The notes under the pieces are model-generated. The model made no database searches. It was not told the origin of the DNA and saw only the letters and a list, made by a program, of their open reading frames with translations. A program made the translations under genes and the position numbers. Shown piece by piece: positions 40,716 to 52,440 of a stretch of 64,000 bases of DNA (within the stretch, counting starts at the first letter, position 1; each line of letters opens with the position of its first letter). This DNA comes from Symbiodinium natans (lineage: Eukaryota; Sar; Dinophyceae; Suessiales; Symbiodiniaceae), in NCBI GenBank assembly GCA_905221605.1, contig CAJNDS010002259.1, forward strand, positions 124,001-188,000, written 5' to 3'.

Positions 40716-41939
40716 CTAGCGCACGGCAGGCATTCCGTGTTTGCTTGGGTCATGGGATTGCCTGGTGTGATCCTTCTTCTCGCAAACTTTGCCGGAAAGT
40801 AGGACGATGTCGCAACAATGAACCTCACCCCTGGGGCACTTTTGTTCACAGCCTCTGCGATCATTATTGCGCTTGCAGATTTTAAAGCCACCAGCAGTTG
40901 AGTTGGCTGTTTGCCACTTGGATCGCGAAGGCGTAGGATCGCTCGCCGCCGCATCTGCGTTTGAGGAAGTCTTTGCTGGAGCTGCGTGCCTGGCAGAGCG
41001 CTGTAGAACATGGTCATGGTCCTTCCAAATGGAACTGTGCTCCCTGATGACATAGTCCAACGCATGACCCCAAGGTTTCTGCGAACCTCCTCGAGCGCAT
41101 TCAATGGCCTTGGCTCTGAAGTCTTCCTCCACGGCCTGAATGTACTCAAGGACGGACTCGGCCGTATACTGGCTACACAACCTCCAAGCGCGTTGCCCCA
41201 GCTGAAACGCATATTGGGACAGCAATGGCCACGAAGCGTACTTGACGGCGCCACCATCATAAGGCACATCGAAACAGCCGGCGACCGCCCATGTGAACAC
41301 CAGGACGTCCAACAACATGAGATAGCCATGAATTCCCTGGGCCGGCGAAGGCTCCATATCCTCATTGCCGGAGCTGGAGACGAGGGAAACGCCATCTGCG
41401 AGCTTTTGCTTCTTGACTGGCGGGGCCTTTTGGGCAGTAGCGAGGGAACGTACCCGCAGGACAGGAAACATGCTGGGCTGACGGGCTTCGAACTCACGCC
41501 GAAACCGCCCAAACATGGAATCGCTACCAATCCTGCGAGAGTCAATCTCACCCCACTTGTGGTAAGCTGTGAAGATGGAGACGTAGGACTTCTGCACATC
41601 AGGGTCCAAGGGTTCATCCAAATCCTCGGGCGCCAAACCCTGCGACTGACGGGCAATCTGACGAGTGACCAAAGCATCAGCTTCGCGCCATGCCTGCTTG
41701 AGCAGGGCCAGTTGGCTTTGGTTGTCCTTGTGGCTGGGAATTTTGGCCAAGATCTTGGGCTCGATGTCGGATCTGGAGTCAACCCAATTCGCAAAGGCGC
41801 GAATCGAAAGACAACCCACATCTGCCCGACCCAGGTAATCAACAATTGCCTGGTCAACCTTCCGCTGAAGCAAGAAGGCCTGAAGCTCGGCGTTCACCGG
41901 CATGGGACCGATTTGCGAGTCAGTCCGAGACAACCACAC
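40716..41939 (-). CDS. Gag-like protein of the DIRS-like element
   Basis: An intact ~407-codon frame; the first ATG is 12 codons inside the open frame, before PVNAELQAFLLQRKVDQA. The N-terminal ~200 residues are helical and charged. A Ser/Lys-rich linker follows, then a second helical part (LLSQYAFQLGQRAWRLCSQY, ESVLEYIQAVEEDFR). The C-terminus is a Cys/His cluster (CKRNNDRRGCEQKCPRGEVH, CCDIVLLSGKVC, HTRQSH) that could be a nucleic-acid-binding zinc knuckle. Position between recombinase and Pol, plus size and composition, support a Gag role. There is no sequence-level proof. Confidence 0.7.
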   Translation of the reverse strand: MWLSRTDSQIGPMPVNAELQAFLLQRKVDQAIVDYLGRADVGCLSIRAFANWVDSRSDIEPKILAKIPSHKDNQSQLALLKQAWREADALVTRQIARQSQGLAPEDLDEPLDPDVQKSYVSIFTAYHKWGEIDSRRIGSDSMFGRFRREFEARQPSMFPVLRVRSLATAQKAPPVKKQKLADGVSLVSSSGNEDMEPSPAQGIHGYLMLLDVLVFTWAVAGCFDVPYDGGAVKYASWPLLSQYAFQLGQRAWRLCSQYTAESVLEYIQAVEEDFRAKAIECARGGSQKPWGHALDYVIREHSSIWKDHDHVLQRSARHAAPAKTSSNADAAASDPTPSRSKWQTANSTAGGFKICKRNNDRRGCEQKCPRGEVHCCDIVLLSGKVCEKKDHTRQSHDPSKHGMPAVR

Positions 41940-42431
41940 AACGTGCTATACTGGGGACACCTGAGCCAAACAAAAAGTATTGGGCATTTTGGAAGGTGCA
42001 CTACTTACAGCTGCATCACATTGACAGTCAGCATACTTACAACTGCATCGCATTGACGGCAACTCTGCTCGGGCGCCAAGGATATCTGGCGCGTCCGCAA
42101 TGTGTGACTGCTATATAAGCGCCGCGTCGTAGTGACGAACAGCTTTACAGAAAAGAGCCGAGCCGCTTCGGAATGAAGAACGGCCTCATGCCTACAGGCC
42201 TAGTGAGCAATGGGCAGATCTCGAAACGAGCAGGCCCAGCGCACACACAGCGAGCTTATTAGATTGCAACCTATGAGGGCAGGTTAGGGTCAAAGGGGGG
42301 GAGGCAAGGTTTACGACAACACGGCTTGCATGACAGGTCGGACACTCGGACTCGCTGCAGCGCAATGCGGATCAGCGAGACAGCGAGAAGTGTCTTATGT
42401 TGCATTACGCAGATCTACAGGCTTGCAGACC

Positions 42432-44360
42432 TCACGTGTGGAGCTTGCTGAAGCCCAGCCAGCGTTCTTGAGAAGACTCGGGCAGCTTCCTGAAACACGT
42501 GGGGGACCATTCGCGCCCAGTTGCCAACGCTTTCTCCAAGCCAGCGCCCTCCTCTGGGCGACGGAGCTTCTTGCCACATTGAGTGGTGCCAGGCGTAACT
42601 GCGGACTGCAAATGAAGTTTGGAGCGCTTGCTCGATGCTGGCAGCAACCAAGTTGGCTCATCCCGGTCGTCTTCTGCATCGCTTATGCTCGGCTCGGAAA
42701 GCAAGGGACTGCTGCTTCCTTCGGTCTGCTTGCCAGGGAGAGCCGCGGGCACGGCGCTTGAAACTTCAGCACGTCTAGGCCACAAAGGGATAAGGTCCTC
42801 CCATGATGGATCACGTGACTCCTTCTGACAGCACCAACGTGACCAAGCAAGCCGCGCAGCTCCGATCAACTCGGATTTCAGGCGCTGGGAAAGCGCCAGC
42901 TTGTTGTCGCTGTACCGGAGTGGCATGGCCAAGCGCCAGGACATCTCCTGCAGGGATGGGCGCTTACTATCCATCCATGCTCCAATTGCCAACATTTCTC
43001 GTGGCCGGAAACCTGCAATGTCTGCCAAGGTGGGTAGGACGCGCCTGCTCGCGTACGTTAAAGCAGACGGCTTGCCTCTATGAACGTAGGTAACTCCGAG
43101 TTGCTTGAACATGGCGGTGGACAACCGTGTGAACTTCCATCGCGGCATGGGACCCTCAGCCAGACCAGTGACACGTTCCAACGGGACGCGTTTTGGCCTA
43201 AAGTCTGGCAGCACAAAACCAACTCCTTTCAGGTCCTCAAAGGCTGTGCGCAAAAGCTTTGACCAGACTTTGAATAGGTCTATGCCTGTGATGCCAAACC
43301 GAGGCATTCTCCAGCGGAAGGGACGTTGGGCACCCCTCACTCGCGCTTTACCTTTGGCGCAGAGGAACTCCAGGCCGTCGGCGTAGCACTCAATGAGACG
43401 GGATTGCTGCAAGTGCTTGAAGCGAACGCACCCGACTAGCAGGAATATCCAGCATGCTGAAAGAAGTTTGAAAGGGTCCCCTGCATTAGCACTACCAAGG
43501 ACCTGCTCCAGGAGCACCCAAAGCGCGACAGACATCGGCGAAGCTGGAATTTCTTCATGTTCCGGCGCATCGACTCCGTAGCTTGCAACTTCCTCTGAAG
43601 CAGTGTGGAAAGGTGCCCCCACATGGCGCTGCAGCCATTTCAGGGCAGCGAAAGCGCCACGAGCGGCAGTAGGCCCCTTTGCCCGAAGAGAGCGAAGCCA
43701 AAGTCCGACTTCTAGGGCACTGGGCATCCAGGGAGAGACACCATTCTGCTCACACCATGCGGCCCAGCGCGAAGCAGTGTTGACAGCACGGGACAGTGTA
43801 GACGTCGGACATGCCAACCACGATTCAATCTTACTTTGGCCGAATGCTTCTTGCAAAGGACCTGACAAGGTGCAGTATTGATTCCATAACGACCCAGCGT
43901 CATTAATCTGTAGAAACAATAACCACAGCTGATCGGCGCGTGGTTGGGCATATTTGCTTGCATCAGAAGGGGCCGTGATGGGCTCTGCGACAAAGCGTCT
44001 GCGGCGAAATTTTTGTCTGGGCAAGACACTCAATGTCTTTCCAAACTGACCAATTTGGGATGATGGCACTGACACGCGCTGATCCTGTCTGCACAATGGC
44101 TCACTGTAGCAGCGAGCAGTCTGTTCTGCTGCATCATCCGCCCAATGGTTTGCCAGCTCCCACAAGCTCACAAGTTGGCTGATAGTTGAAAGGTTTGCAT
44201 TCCCCAAAACTTGTCGAGACGCTGACAGCACCTCTTCCTCCGAGTCATATCTGTTTGCGAACTCAATTGGAGTACGAATCGTCAAAGAAATGAAGAAATG
44301 ACTCACGTCAGCCACATTAGAACAGTGGGCAAGCAGGGCATCCATTGATTTTATCAGCAC
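42432..44360 (-). CDS. Tyrosine recombinase (integrase) of the DIRS-like element
   Basis: An intact frame of about 640 codons. The open frame starts at GTG 44360 and the first ATG is five codons later (MDALLAHC). The middle has a SAM-like core-binding region (STLSRAVNTASRWAAWCEQN, ALEVGLWLRSLRAKG). The catalytic part follows: LLSACWIFLLVGCVRFKHLQ gives the first Arg, and TYASRRVLPTLADIAGF with MLAIGAW gives the second box, with Tyr candidate in LRYSDN. The usual second-box and GHx His positions are replaced (YASRR, GAW), which is seen in part of the YR family. It would insert the circular DNA intermediate by recombination. It is first in the element, directly after repeat A1, unlike the gag-first order of DIRS-1 and Ngaro. 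Confidence 0.83.
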   Translation of the reverse strand: MLIKSMDALLAHCSNVADVSHFFISLTIRTPIEFANRYDSEEEVLSASRQVLGNANLSTISQLVSLWELANHWADDAAEQTARCYSEPLCRQDQRVSVPSSQIGQFGKTLSVLPRQKFRRRRFVAEPITAPSDASKYAQPRADQLWLLFLQINDAGSLWNQYCTLSGPLQEAFGQSKIESWLACPTSTLSRAVNTASRWAAWCEQNGVSPWMPSALEVGLWLRSLRAKGPTAARGAFAALKWLQRHVGAPFHTASEEVASYGVDAPEHEEIPASPMSVALWVLLEQVLGSANAGDPFKLLSACWIFLLVGCVRFKHLQQSRLIECYADGLEFLCAKGKARVRGAQRPFRWRMPRFGITGIDLFKVWSKLLRTAFEDLKGVGFVLPDFRPKRVPLERVTGLAEGPMPRWKFTRLSTAMFKQLGVTYVHRGKPSALTYASRRVLPTLADIAGFRPREMLAIGAWMDSKRPSLQEMSWRLAMPLRYSDNKLALSQRLKSELIGAARLAWSRWCCQKESRDPSWEDLIPLWPRRAEVSSAVPAALPGKQTEGSSSPLLSEPSISDAEDDRDEPTWLLPASSKRSKLHLQSAVTPGTTQCGKKLRRPEEGAGLEKALATGREWSPTCFRKLPESSQERWLGFSKLHT

Positions 44361-44371
44361 GGCACGCCCCT

Positions 44372-44472
44372 ACAAAGGAAGCCTGGCTCAAGCCAGAAGC
44401 TTATGGAATAGCACATGGATATGTATCTAATGGTTGCATGGCCCCACCACTAACCTACCACAATGCAGGTCA
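44372..44472 (-). repeat. Split direct repeat A1 (outer 5' end)
   Basis: 101 bp, identical to 37103-37203. It contains GGCTCAAGCC palindromic sequence and immediately precedes the recombinase frame (44360), so it may also hold the promoter. Confidence 0.95.
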
Positions 44473-44588
44473 GGAAACAAGCAAGGCGCACTACGAGGGG
44501 GTGATGAGAGAGACAGAGAGGGGAGAGAGAGAGAGAGAGTGCTCCGTTCAGGGGCTCTGCTATTATGCAAGAACACACATGTCTCGCA

Positions 44589-47110
44589 TCAATCGTGCCT
44601 CGCATTTGGACGGGTTTTGCTCGAAGGGATTGATGGACAAAGAACTCCAGCAACCCGCAGCAGCTGCCTTTGTTCATTCGCCATGCTGCCAGATCTGCCA
44701 GATACACACAAAAAAAAGTGAATGCAGCTGACGTGTAGATCCCACGGAAGCTGGGTTCTGGGCTCAGGGGCACGGGAGAGAGCAAGGGAAGGGCGCTCGG
44801 GCAACGGCTTTGGCTTGGGGCCAGCAGACCGCTCAGACCGCTCGCCATTTTCACCAGTCTTGAAGTGATTGCAGTCGGCGGATTCAGAGGGAAACCTGGC
44901 GATCTCTGGCACCATAGAAAAGCCCGTCACCGCCTCGCTTATCACAAATTCTGTCGTGCTGCGGGCCGGCTTGATCTCACTTGTTGGTGTGTAGGTGCTC
45001 GTGCTTCCTTCGCTCTGGGCCTGACTGGTTGCTTTTGTGCGCTCGTATGTTGGCAGGTTCAGCTTCCGGCTGAGCACGGAATATCTTGCCCCACCCACAG
45101 CCAGCCAAAGGGCTCGTTGAGCAAGAGCATCATCTTTCAACAGGTGCTGCGAGGCTAAGAAAGCCTCCTCTGCTGCTTGGGCCGCCTTGGGCGAGGCATT
45201 GGCACATGCGCTTATGAACGCGCGCTCGCAGAACAAATCTCGTGGGCGCGACTGCGCTGCCGCGTCAAGAATCTCAGACAGCTGGCGATAGTCGCCATGA
45301 CGTGCCAACACCTTCGAAAACGCACGATAGCTGGCCAGTGTAGGCCGCAAGTTCGCAGCCTTTAGTCTCGACCAGGCCTCCTGAGCCATGTCCTTGTCAA
45401 TCGCGATTGCTGACGCATTGATCAATAAGTTATGACTTATGGCATCGGGCATCACAAACCCGGCAAACTCTGTTTCCAACCTTTGAAGCCAAGCCTTGAT
45501 CCGGTAGGGATCAGCTGTTTGATGGCTGGCCCAGGCCTGTAGCAAACTATTGAAACCAACCACCTCCACCTCTGCACCACGGGCAACCAACCGTGAAAAC
45601 CAACGCTCGGCTGACAAAGGTTGCCGAGCTCTTTCACATGCTGTCATCATTGCATTGATTGTCCAGGAGTTCGGGGATATGCCTACTTGCCTCATCTCAT
45701 CCACTGTCCTTTCCGCCTCCTTGAGATCCCCAGCCATGGCACACGTCCGGATCAGTGTGCTGTAAGTCACAACAGTCTTTGGGATGCCAGTGAGTTCCAT
45801 CTGCTGTAGGATTTTACGGTTCTGCTCTACATCGCCCACCTGGGCGCACGCCGACAGCATTGAAGAAAAAATGCGGACATCTGGCCCTTCACCAGCACGG
45901 CTCGCGCGTTCCACCCACAGGCGAGCACGTGCGAAATCTGGCACACGTGCGGCAGCTTTGATAAGTGACCCGAAGCTCCTCAGGTCTGGCATTTGCTTTG
46001 ATTTCACCATGTTCTGAAACTGAGTCTCCGCCTTTGCTGAATTTCGATCCGCCGCATAGATGTTCATGAATGTGTTGAAAAGAACTAAGTTAGGCTCCAC
46101 GCTCCAGTTGATCATCTTGGTCCATATGCGCTCTGCTGGTTGAATTTTATGTCGCTTCTCACAGTGTCGTAAGATCGTGCCAAAGGTCACCTGGTTCGGC
46201 TCACAGCCAGCACGGCTCATGCTGTCCAGCCATTCCTCAGCTCGTGGTCAGATGAAATCTAAGGCCACGCATGTACTGCAAGTGCTTCTTTCAGAATGAC
46301 GAAAACTTCAGCATGACGTGGATCCTCTGCCAGTGCAGTTCGACCAATGCCTGCAAGCCCAGCGATGACAGAAGTGTACCTGGAGTCTCACGTATCATGC
46401 CAGTCACCTGGTATAGCTCGTTCAGACACCTACAACATCTCGGGTGTTCCAGGTTATTGCAAGCAACCGGCAACGCCATGCAAGGCCAGTGTCTGAAGCT
46501 GATGGGGTTGGGGGGGTGGGGGGGGGGCACGTGATAGTGTCAGGTCGAAGTTCTCGCCCTCGGCACGCGCGCCCGTCGCTGGCATAAAAGGTTTGTGGTC
46601 CGCTCGCACTGGGACGCTGACGGCGCATCTCTGACATCGTAGCTATGGCCGAGCGCATTTGCCCTGCCTCGCAATTGAATCTGAAGGACAGGTAATATAA
46701 ACATCATGACATCACTTCCCAGAGGTTCTTGCCTGCGCATACGCATTGATGAGTGTGTTGTAGCTGGTCGTGTTGGGGAGGACAGCCGAGGACCTCTGCC
46801 GTCAAAACACACACTCCGACGCCATGTTGACCCCACACATCTCACTACATTTCATGAAATGCCACTCTACAGCTCCGGCGAATCAAAAGCCGGCTTCAAC
46901 CGTTCAAAGCACAGAGTCACAAAATGCCACATGGCCACCTCATAGTGTCGAAGATCACAGCTGCGGCTTTGACATCGCCAGCCTCAGAAAGAAATTCTGA
47001 CACCCGCACAAACAAGATGTCACCTTTTAAGAGCTTGGTGCGGAACTTTCCCATAACCATCGATCATGCTGTTGAAGAGTGCAGTCGTCTGCATGCCCTC
47101 CTGCAAACTC
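44589..47110 (-). CDS. Pentatricopeptide-repeat (PPR) protein
   Basis: PPR proteins bind organelle RNA in a sequence-specific way and guide its processing, editing or translation. A very long exon (about 46247-44589) encodes 10 or more ~35-residue repeats (PNQVTFGTILRHCEKRH, PNLVLFNTFMNIYAADRN, KTVVTYSTLIRTCAMAGDLK, PNSWTINAMMTACERARQ). A low-complexity C-terminal tail and the stop follow. Upstream exons continue the repeat: LPNTTSYNTLINAYAQARTS (46700-46790), FLSEAGDVKAAAVIFDTM (46935-46990) and MQTTALFNSMIDGYGK (47045-47105). The join FDTMR/SSAVLPN uses GT-AG and keeps repeat phase. The next junction (TSGK/EEWLDSM) fits best with a GA donor, but this is not certain. N-terminal targeting exons were not found. 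The DIRS-like element lies ~115 bp beyond the stop. Confidence 0.92.
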
Positions 47111-50029
47111 AGAACGTTCTCAGCACGAGTCGGTTCGCGCGCACAGCATGGTGAGCACTGGAAGACATGTTCCACAAGAAATGGCAGCCATGACCAACAT
47201 GGCGTGATGCTCGTATCTGGAGGGATTCACACGGGGTCAGGGTACGAGCGCCCCGAATCGGCAACGTGGCAACTGAACGCTGCCGTCGGACGTGGTGATG
47301 AAACGTGGGAGGGTTGAAAATGGACCGCAGCATCTCTCAAGAAAGAGTTTAGATCTTTGGAGAAGCGGTTGAGTCCCTAGCTTGTGGCCACGCAACGTCT
47401 TTCCCGCCATGAGATCGAAGCAGGTGCAAGCTCTACACTGCCTAGGTACGAATCAAGCTGTGAACATTCGGGGACGATGGCACGAGGGGAAACTCGAGCA
47501 GGGACTCGCCACTTCTCGTTGGGTGTCGGGGGGGACTGCCACTTTGGCAGCCATCGAGGCCTTCTAGCCAAAGGATGGCACGCAAGGTGCCGACAGAGCA
47601 GAGGGCGACTGTTGACCCAAGTTCTTCCCGAACTGCTGTCACCATGACCGTAAGCTCCGGTGTTGGGACATGATGCAGTGGGGCATTTGTAGAATCACAA
47701 CTCTTAGCCGAAATTCCGTGTCACAAATGGTGATGCGCAAGGTCATTGAGCTTCGCTTTGTCGCATTTTCACACGCAAACTGATTGGATAAAGTCCTGGC
47801 AAAGCGTATGTGCGCTGTACACTACTGCGGTGCCACACACACACACACATTTTTCGACAGACTTCCACGATGGCCAACAACCTTCCTCAATTCATGATTA
47901 AATCCTTGAAGCCCCAAGCCTCCCAGCCCTCGAGCCCTGAATAGAAGGCCTCCAACACCGAGGACTAAACCATCCATGATGACACATGCTGTCACGATAC
48001 GAAAGCAACTTTGTTCGCGGAGTTCCCAACGCGCACGGGCCTTCAGCCACTCTGCTCAGCTACTTTGTCTGAGTCTGCGGGTCATGCGCAGGTTCAGCTA
48101 TCTCAGCTGGGGTCAGCTTCTTCGGGCCCCCCGCGCTACCACAAACTTTCCCCGCTTGCTGCATGTGCGGGGCTTCTTTCCTCTGTTTGTTCACAGAAGA
48201 CATATGCAGAGAGAAGACGGCGCCTAAAAGACGGGGCATGCCTCAGAACTTGTGCCACGGCTGGATTTCATCATCCTCCTCCGCCTCGCCGCTCGGAGCT
48301 CCTGAGGCAACAACATCCCGAAAGCCGTGAGAAGCTGTGAAAAGATTGTGAAAAGCAAGAGTGCAGCAACCGAAAAGAGAAGACTCGGAGATGACGAGAA
48401 GCCTCCCGGATAGAACTCCCGAAGTGGCCCCAGGTGTTCGCGACCTGGGCGGTGCACGGCGCGACGCTCGGCCGTTCCGAGCGCACACCGATACTAAGAG
48501 TTTGCCTTGGAACTGGCACTGTTAACGTCCGGAAGCTTGTCATATCTTGCCATCTGCAGCTCTCAGGAGGGTGCAGACCTTCAAATGGTCCATCTGCAGG
48601 ATAACAGCTGCAGACTCTGCAACAGCAATGTCCGCGTAACATTGTTTGCCTGCCTGCCCAGGTCAGTCCAGCACTTTCCCAAAACTCGCAAAAGAGTGAA
48701 CATGGCAACATAGGCGTGTGTTGTATGTTGGGCCCTGCAGATTGAACTGTTGCGTCTTGTTGAAGCGTGTGATATTCCGGCTCTCTGCTGCCATTTGATT
48801 CCTGACTTCTGCCGTCGTCATTTCGTATACTCGAAAGGTTCAAGATTCTCCCTACTCATGGTTTGCCCCAACTCACACTACATGGCGCGTGGGTGACTAG
48901 TGGGCTCACAGAAGTGTCCACTGGCCTGGGGGAGGGTGGGCCATGTTCGCCAAGGCCTGTCTGCATCTGGTATCTAAAGGGCTTTCCTCCTCTCCACCCA
49001 TGCTGTCCGGCGCCCTTAAAGCCAGCATGTCGGATTTTGCTTCTTGTTGCCGGGCGATGCTGGTGCGCACTTCTTGCACTAGATGTGCCTGATGGACATG
49101 GAGTTACACCCGTGAGGTAAAGCGAGTTGGCTTGCGTGTTGGCTTGCGTCGTTGGGATCAACCCTCAACTCACGCACCATCACGCACCAGGGGATGCTGT
49201 CGGAGACTGCCTGCTTGACGCTGTGCTGCAGCAAGCCGGTGCTGGCGGAAAGCATGTCTCGAATTGCCAGCAGCGCCACGATCCTGATCATGAGAACCCC
49301 AGCACAGCCTCGTGTAAGGCGAGACGACGTCCCGAGGAGGTGCTAAGAAGGCTTGGAAGCCATGCTGACATTAGACACACGGATGAGAACAGCGAACAAA
49401 GGCAAGTTTGAGGTCGAGCGACAGGTGTGCGGTGTGTCATTTCGACATCCTGAGCGGCTAAGCACGTGCATTGGCCTCATTTGAGGAAGCGTCTTGGTGT
49501 AGACAGATGGCTTGTCCTGGGGATCCGAACCAAAAACTCATCAGGCAAGAAACAATAGATTCAATAGAAGACTTTTGGTGCCAAGAGGCTGTCAAGCCAC
49601 GGGCGTAGGAATCGTACAGCCTCGGTGATCAGTTGTGCAAGCGCCACGGAAACACCGACCAGAACGTTGCTCACATGGGCGCACATCCAGGCAGACAGCA
49701 CCGGATCGGCGCCACTTTGTCCTGCCAGTCTGAACCAAGGTTCAAGTCATGGGGCTCATCAATCGCATGTTGTTCAATGCTCCTCGTGCTCCCATGCCCT
49801 GCGCCACAGCCTTCGCAGACGAGTGGTTCGAGCATTGGCCACAGAGCCACAGAGACGCCAATATTCGCCAGCATCTGCCAGCCCGCACCTGCGCCTGCGT
49901 CCAAAGAGCGGGAGGACAGCGCTCCTTCGCAATTGTTCCCCACTCTCGGTGCAGGGTTGTAGATTTCAAACTAAACTAAACTCTTCTCCGCGCCCGGTCT
50001 GCGCCTCGCCCATCACCCGTATCCCACCC

Positions 50030-50200
50030 CAGAGTGTTTTCAGAGAGTCCCTGCACTGCCCAACCCAGAGTATCCCCAAGAAGGCCTGGAGTGGCCAAGC
50101 CCCAATATTCTCAGAAAGTGCCCAAAGTAGTAGTACCAGAGAGTGCCTGGAGTGCCCAACCCCAGACTAGCCCCAGAGGATCCCCAGAGTGTCCCTAGAT
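50030..50200. repeat. Degenerate minisatellite
   Basis: Imperfect units around CAGAGAGTGCCTGGAGTG and CCCAACCCCAGA recur four to five times over about 170 bp. Confidence 0.75.
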
Positions 50201-50972
50201 TAAGCTGGCAAATTGCTTGCCGACAGGGTGGGGATGTTCGAAGTAACTTGCTCTAGATCGCGGCCTTATGTGGCCTTGCTTCATTGCCTCATCCTTGATT
50301 AGTCCTCCTTGAGAGCAGCCGCAAGGTCCAACATGGTTGCCACCTCGAGACCGAAAACAATGCAGGGCCAACTCTACGCTTGATCAGTTCTGAGGTCATG
50401 CACCGAAGCGAAGCATGCGCGACAAAACCTAAATCTCACATTCGGACGACTCATTGCACTCCAGTACTCGGATGTTCTCCAAGCTGGCGGATCATGCGGT
50501 ACACTGAGCATCTGGCTTGTGGCTTTCAAGGTCCTGGCAAAGATATCGCAAATTTGACTCAATTGACCTCACAAAGCCAAGCCGACCCTGGCCTTGTCGG
50601 CCGCCAGGGCTTCGGCTATCAACACCTGCACAGACCGCGATTGCTTTTTTGCCTCTCAGTTGACAATAGTTGATATCTCGCGACCACACAACAAAGCACC
50701 TGAGCTGTTGCCAAACCCTGCGACAGGGCCACGACCTCAAGCACTTGCCACGATTTGCCACATTCAGCACTCCGGCGAAAGCCTAAAGATGAAGGTTCTA
50801 GCAGTTTTGCATGTCTACCCAATCTGTGAATTGTTGGCTCTATTTTTGCTGTTACTCATTTGCATTAGCGATGCATGTTGAGCTATTCAATGCTTCTCCA
50901 ACCTGCTCATGCAACAAAGACGTTGTGTGCTTGCAAGTCTTCGATTGCACTTGAGAGCATGCGCCATGAAGC

Positions 50973-51120
50973 CTAGATTCCACTTGTGTCGCCCAATGCC
51001 CTCTTCTTTCCAGTAGCAAGCAGATCTACCAAATCTAAGCAATGTACCCCTGTGACTGAGCCTGCAGCAACTTCACCATCAAAAGCGTACTCCTTCAGCA
51101 ATCTTAGACCTGGCCTGTAT
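50973..51120 (-). CDS. Coding-like exon of unknown gene
   Basis: Minus-strand frame of about 48 codons (PGLRLLKEYAFDGEVAAG, then VHCLDLVDLLATGKKRALG) with strong coding character, running into TAG after DTSGI. It could be a C-terminus or an exon before an intron. No family recognised. Confidence 0.35.
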
Positions 51121-52440
51121 CATTCCTCCAGACATACGTGTCACTGCTTTCTCCTTCTCGGCTTCCGTCTTGATGGCATTGGAGTGAGCCTCTTACGATG
51201 AAGGCAGTGAAGCTTTAAGAATCAAACCAGATCCAAAGTTTCCAAAGCACACAGCAAAGCAACTGGCCTTCATTGCTTCTTCTGCCGTTGTCAATGACAG
51301 AGCCTGACAGATCCTACACTCGGACAGGCTCGCACGCGTTCCTCCTTAATTCTCCTCCTGCGATTCTCGCTTGCCGAGGCAGCTGCAGTCTCCCCTCTCT
51401 TGAGCTGACCTGGACCAGGTAATCATCAACGTCAATGGAAGGCTTTCGAACTCCTGAGGCTAGTGCTCCTCGCTGCAAGGAGAGTACCTGGCGCTCGACA
51501 CCATGCATCCACACAAGTAGCATCGGACCTGGAAGCCTAAAGGACCTGCACTGGCATGCAGTAGCCGCAGCCAGCATTGTTAAGAAATCAGGGGCTCAAG
51601 AACTCAATGGACTCGGGGTGGAAAGAATACACCTAAATGACGGCTTCGGGCTCCAGAACCAAGCTTGAGCGAGGCTTTGAGCTTGAGAACGGTTGTGGAG
51701 CTGGGGAGTGTGATTCTGCAATTGTGCTATGTACATGTTCTGCATGGTCCTGCCTGCGAATCGGCATCTGTGTCTGTGACCATACACCTTACTTGCATCT
51801 CCAAGCAACAGTCAACGACTCAACGACTGATGCTCCTCTCGCCGCAGAACTTGTCTATTTTGCATTGAAGTCTGTCGCATGTCTCAGACCCAGGCCCAGT
51901 GGCTCTTCTGACAGCTCTGCGCGCAGTAGCCGGCAGCTCGACACTTGGAGCAGAGCAGTGACGTCCTGGCGACGCTTTAGCATTGCACAGAACCCAATCA
52001 ATCGCAGACCATTGAAGGCACTGTCGGTCTCATGGCGGGGTTTAGGCCGTTCAAAGCTTTCCGGTCACTTACCTAGCGGGTTCCAGTCACGCCCTGCGGG
52101 TCGTGCGTTTTCGTGCGCTTTCGTGCGCTTTTGTGCCTTCGTGCGCTTTCCATCGACTTACACCCAATATTCTACAGTTTCTTGACACCCCCACTCGAAC
52201 ACTCAACGATTAAACTCTGCCAACTACAGGCAGCAAACGGCAACGATATGCAAGGCAAGTCTCTGTCCTGCGGCCACAGAACTCACACGAAGCGCGGGGC
52301 CTTAAGTATGCACTTTGCTGCTTTGAAGCGAGGCATGTTCCCATACATTCAAGGCACTGATGCGTTTCGCCGTCCTTCCGCTCATGTAGCAGTTGCAGGC
52401 TGCAACTACGTGCAACTCTTCCAACGATCGTAATCCAGTG

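Larger units (their letters stand above)
36741..44472 (-). mobile_element. Complete DIRS/PAT-like tyrosine-recombinase retrotransposon with split direct repeats
   Basis: On the minus strand the layout is A1 (44472-44372), three ORFs, B1 (37384-37202), A2 (37203-37103), 179 bp of unique sequence, B2 (36923-36741). A is 101 bp and B is 183 bp, and both pairs appear identical. The A1-ORFs-B1A2-B2 plan is the split direct repeat typical of PAT/Ngaro/kangaroo-type YR retrotransposons, which integrate through a circular intermediate without target duplication. ORF order is recombinase, Gag-like, RT/RNase H. All three frames are intact and the repeats are identical, so insertion seems recent. The interval 41940-42431 between the first two ORFs holds no recognised gene. 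A1 lies about 115 bp past the stop of the adjacent PPR gene. Confidence 0.9.

Noticed and set aside
39662-41857. 731-codon minus-strand frame across the DIRS-like element
   Set aside because: It overlaps both the Gag-like and Pol frames out of phase and shows no domain; a shadow.
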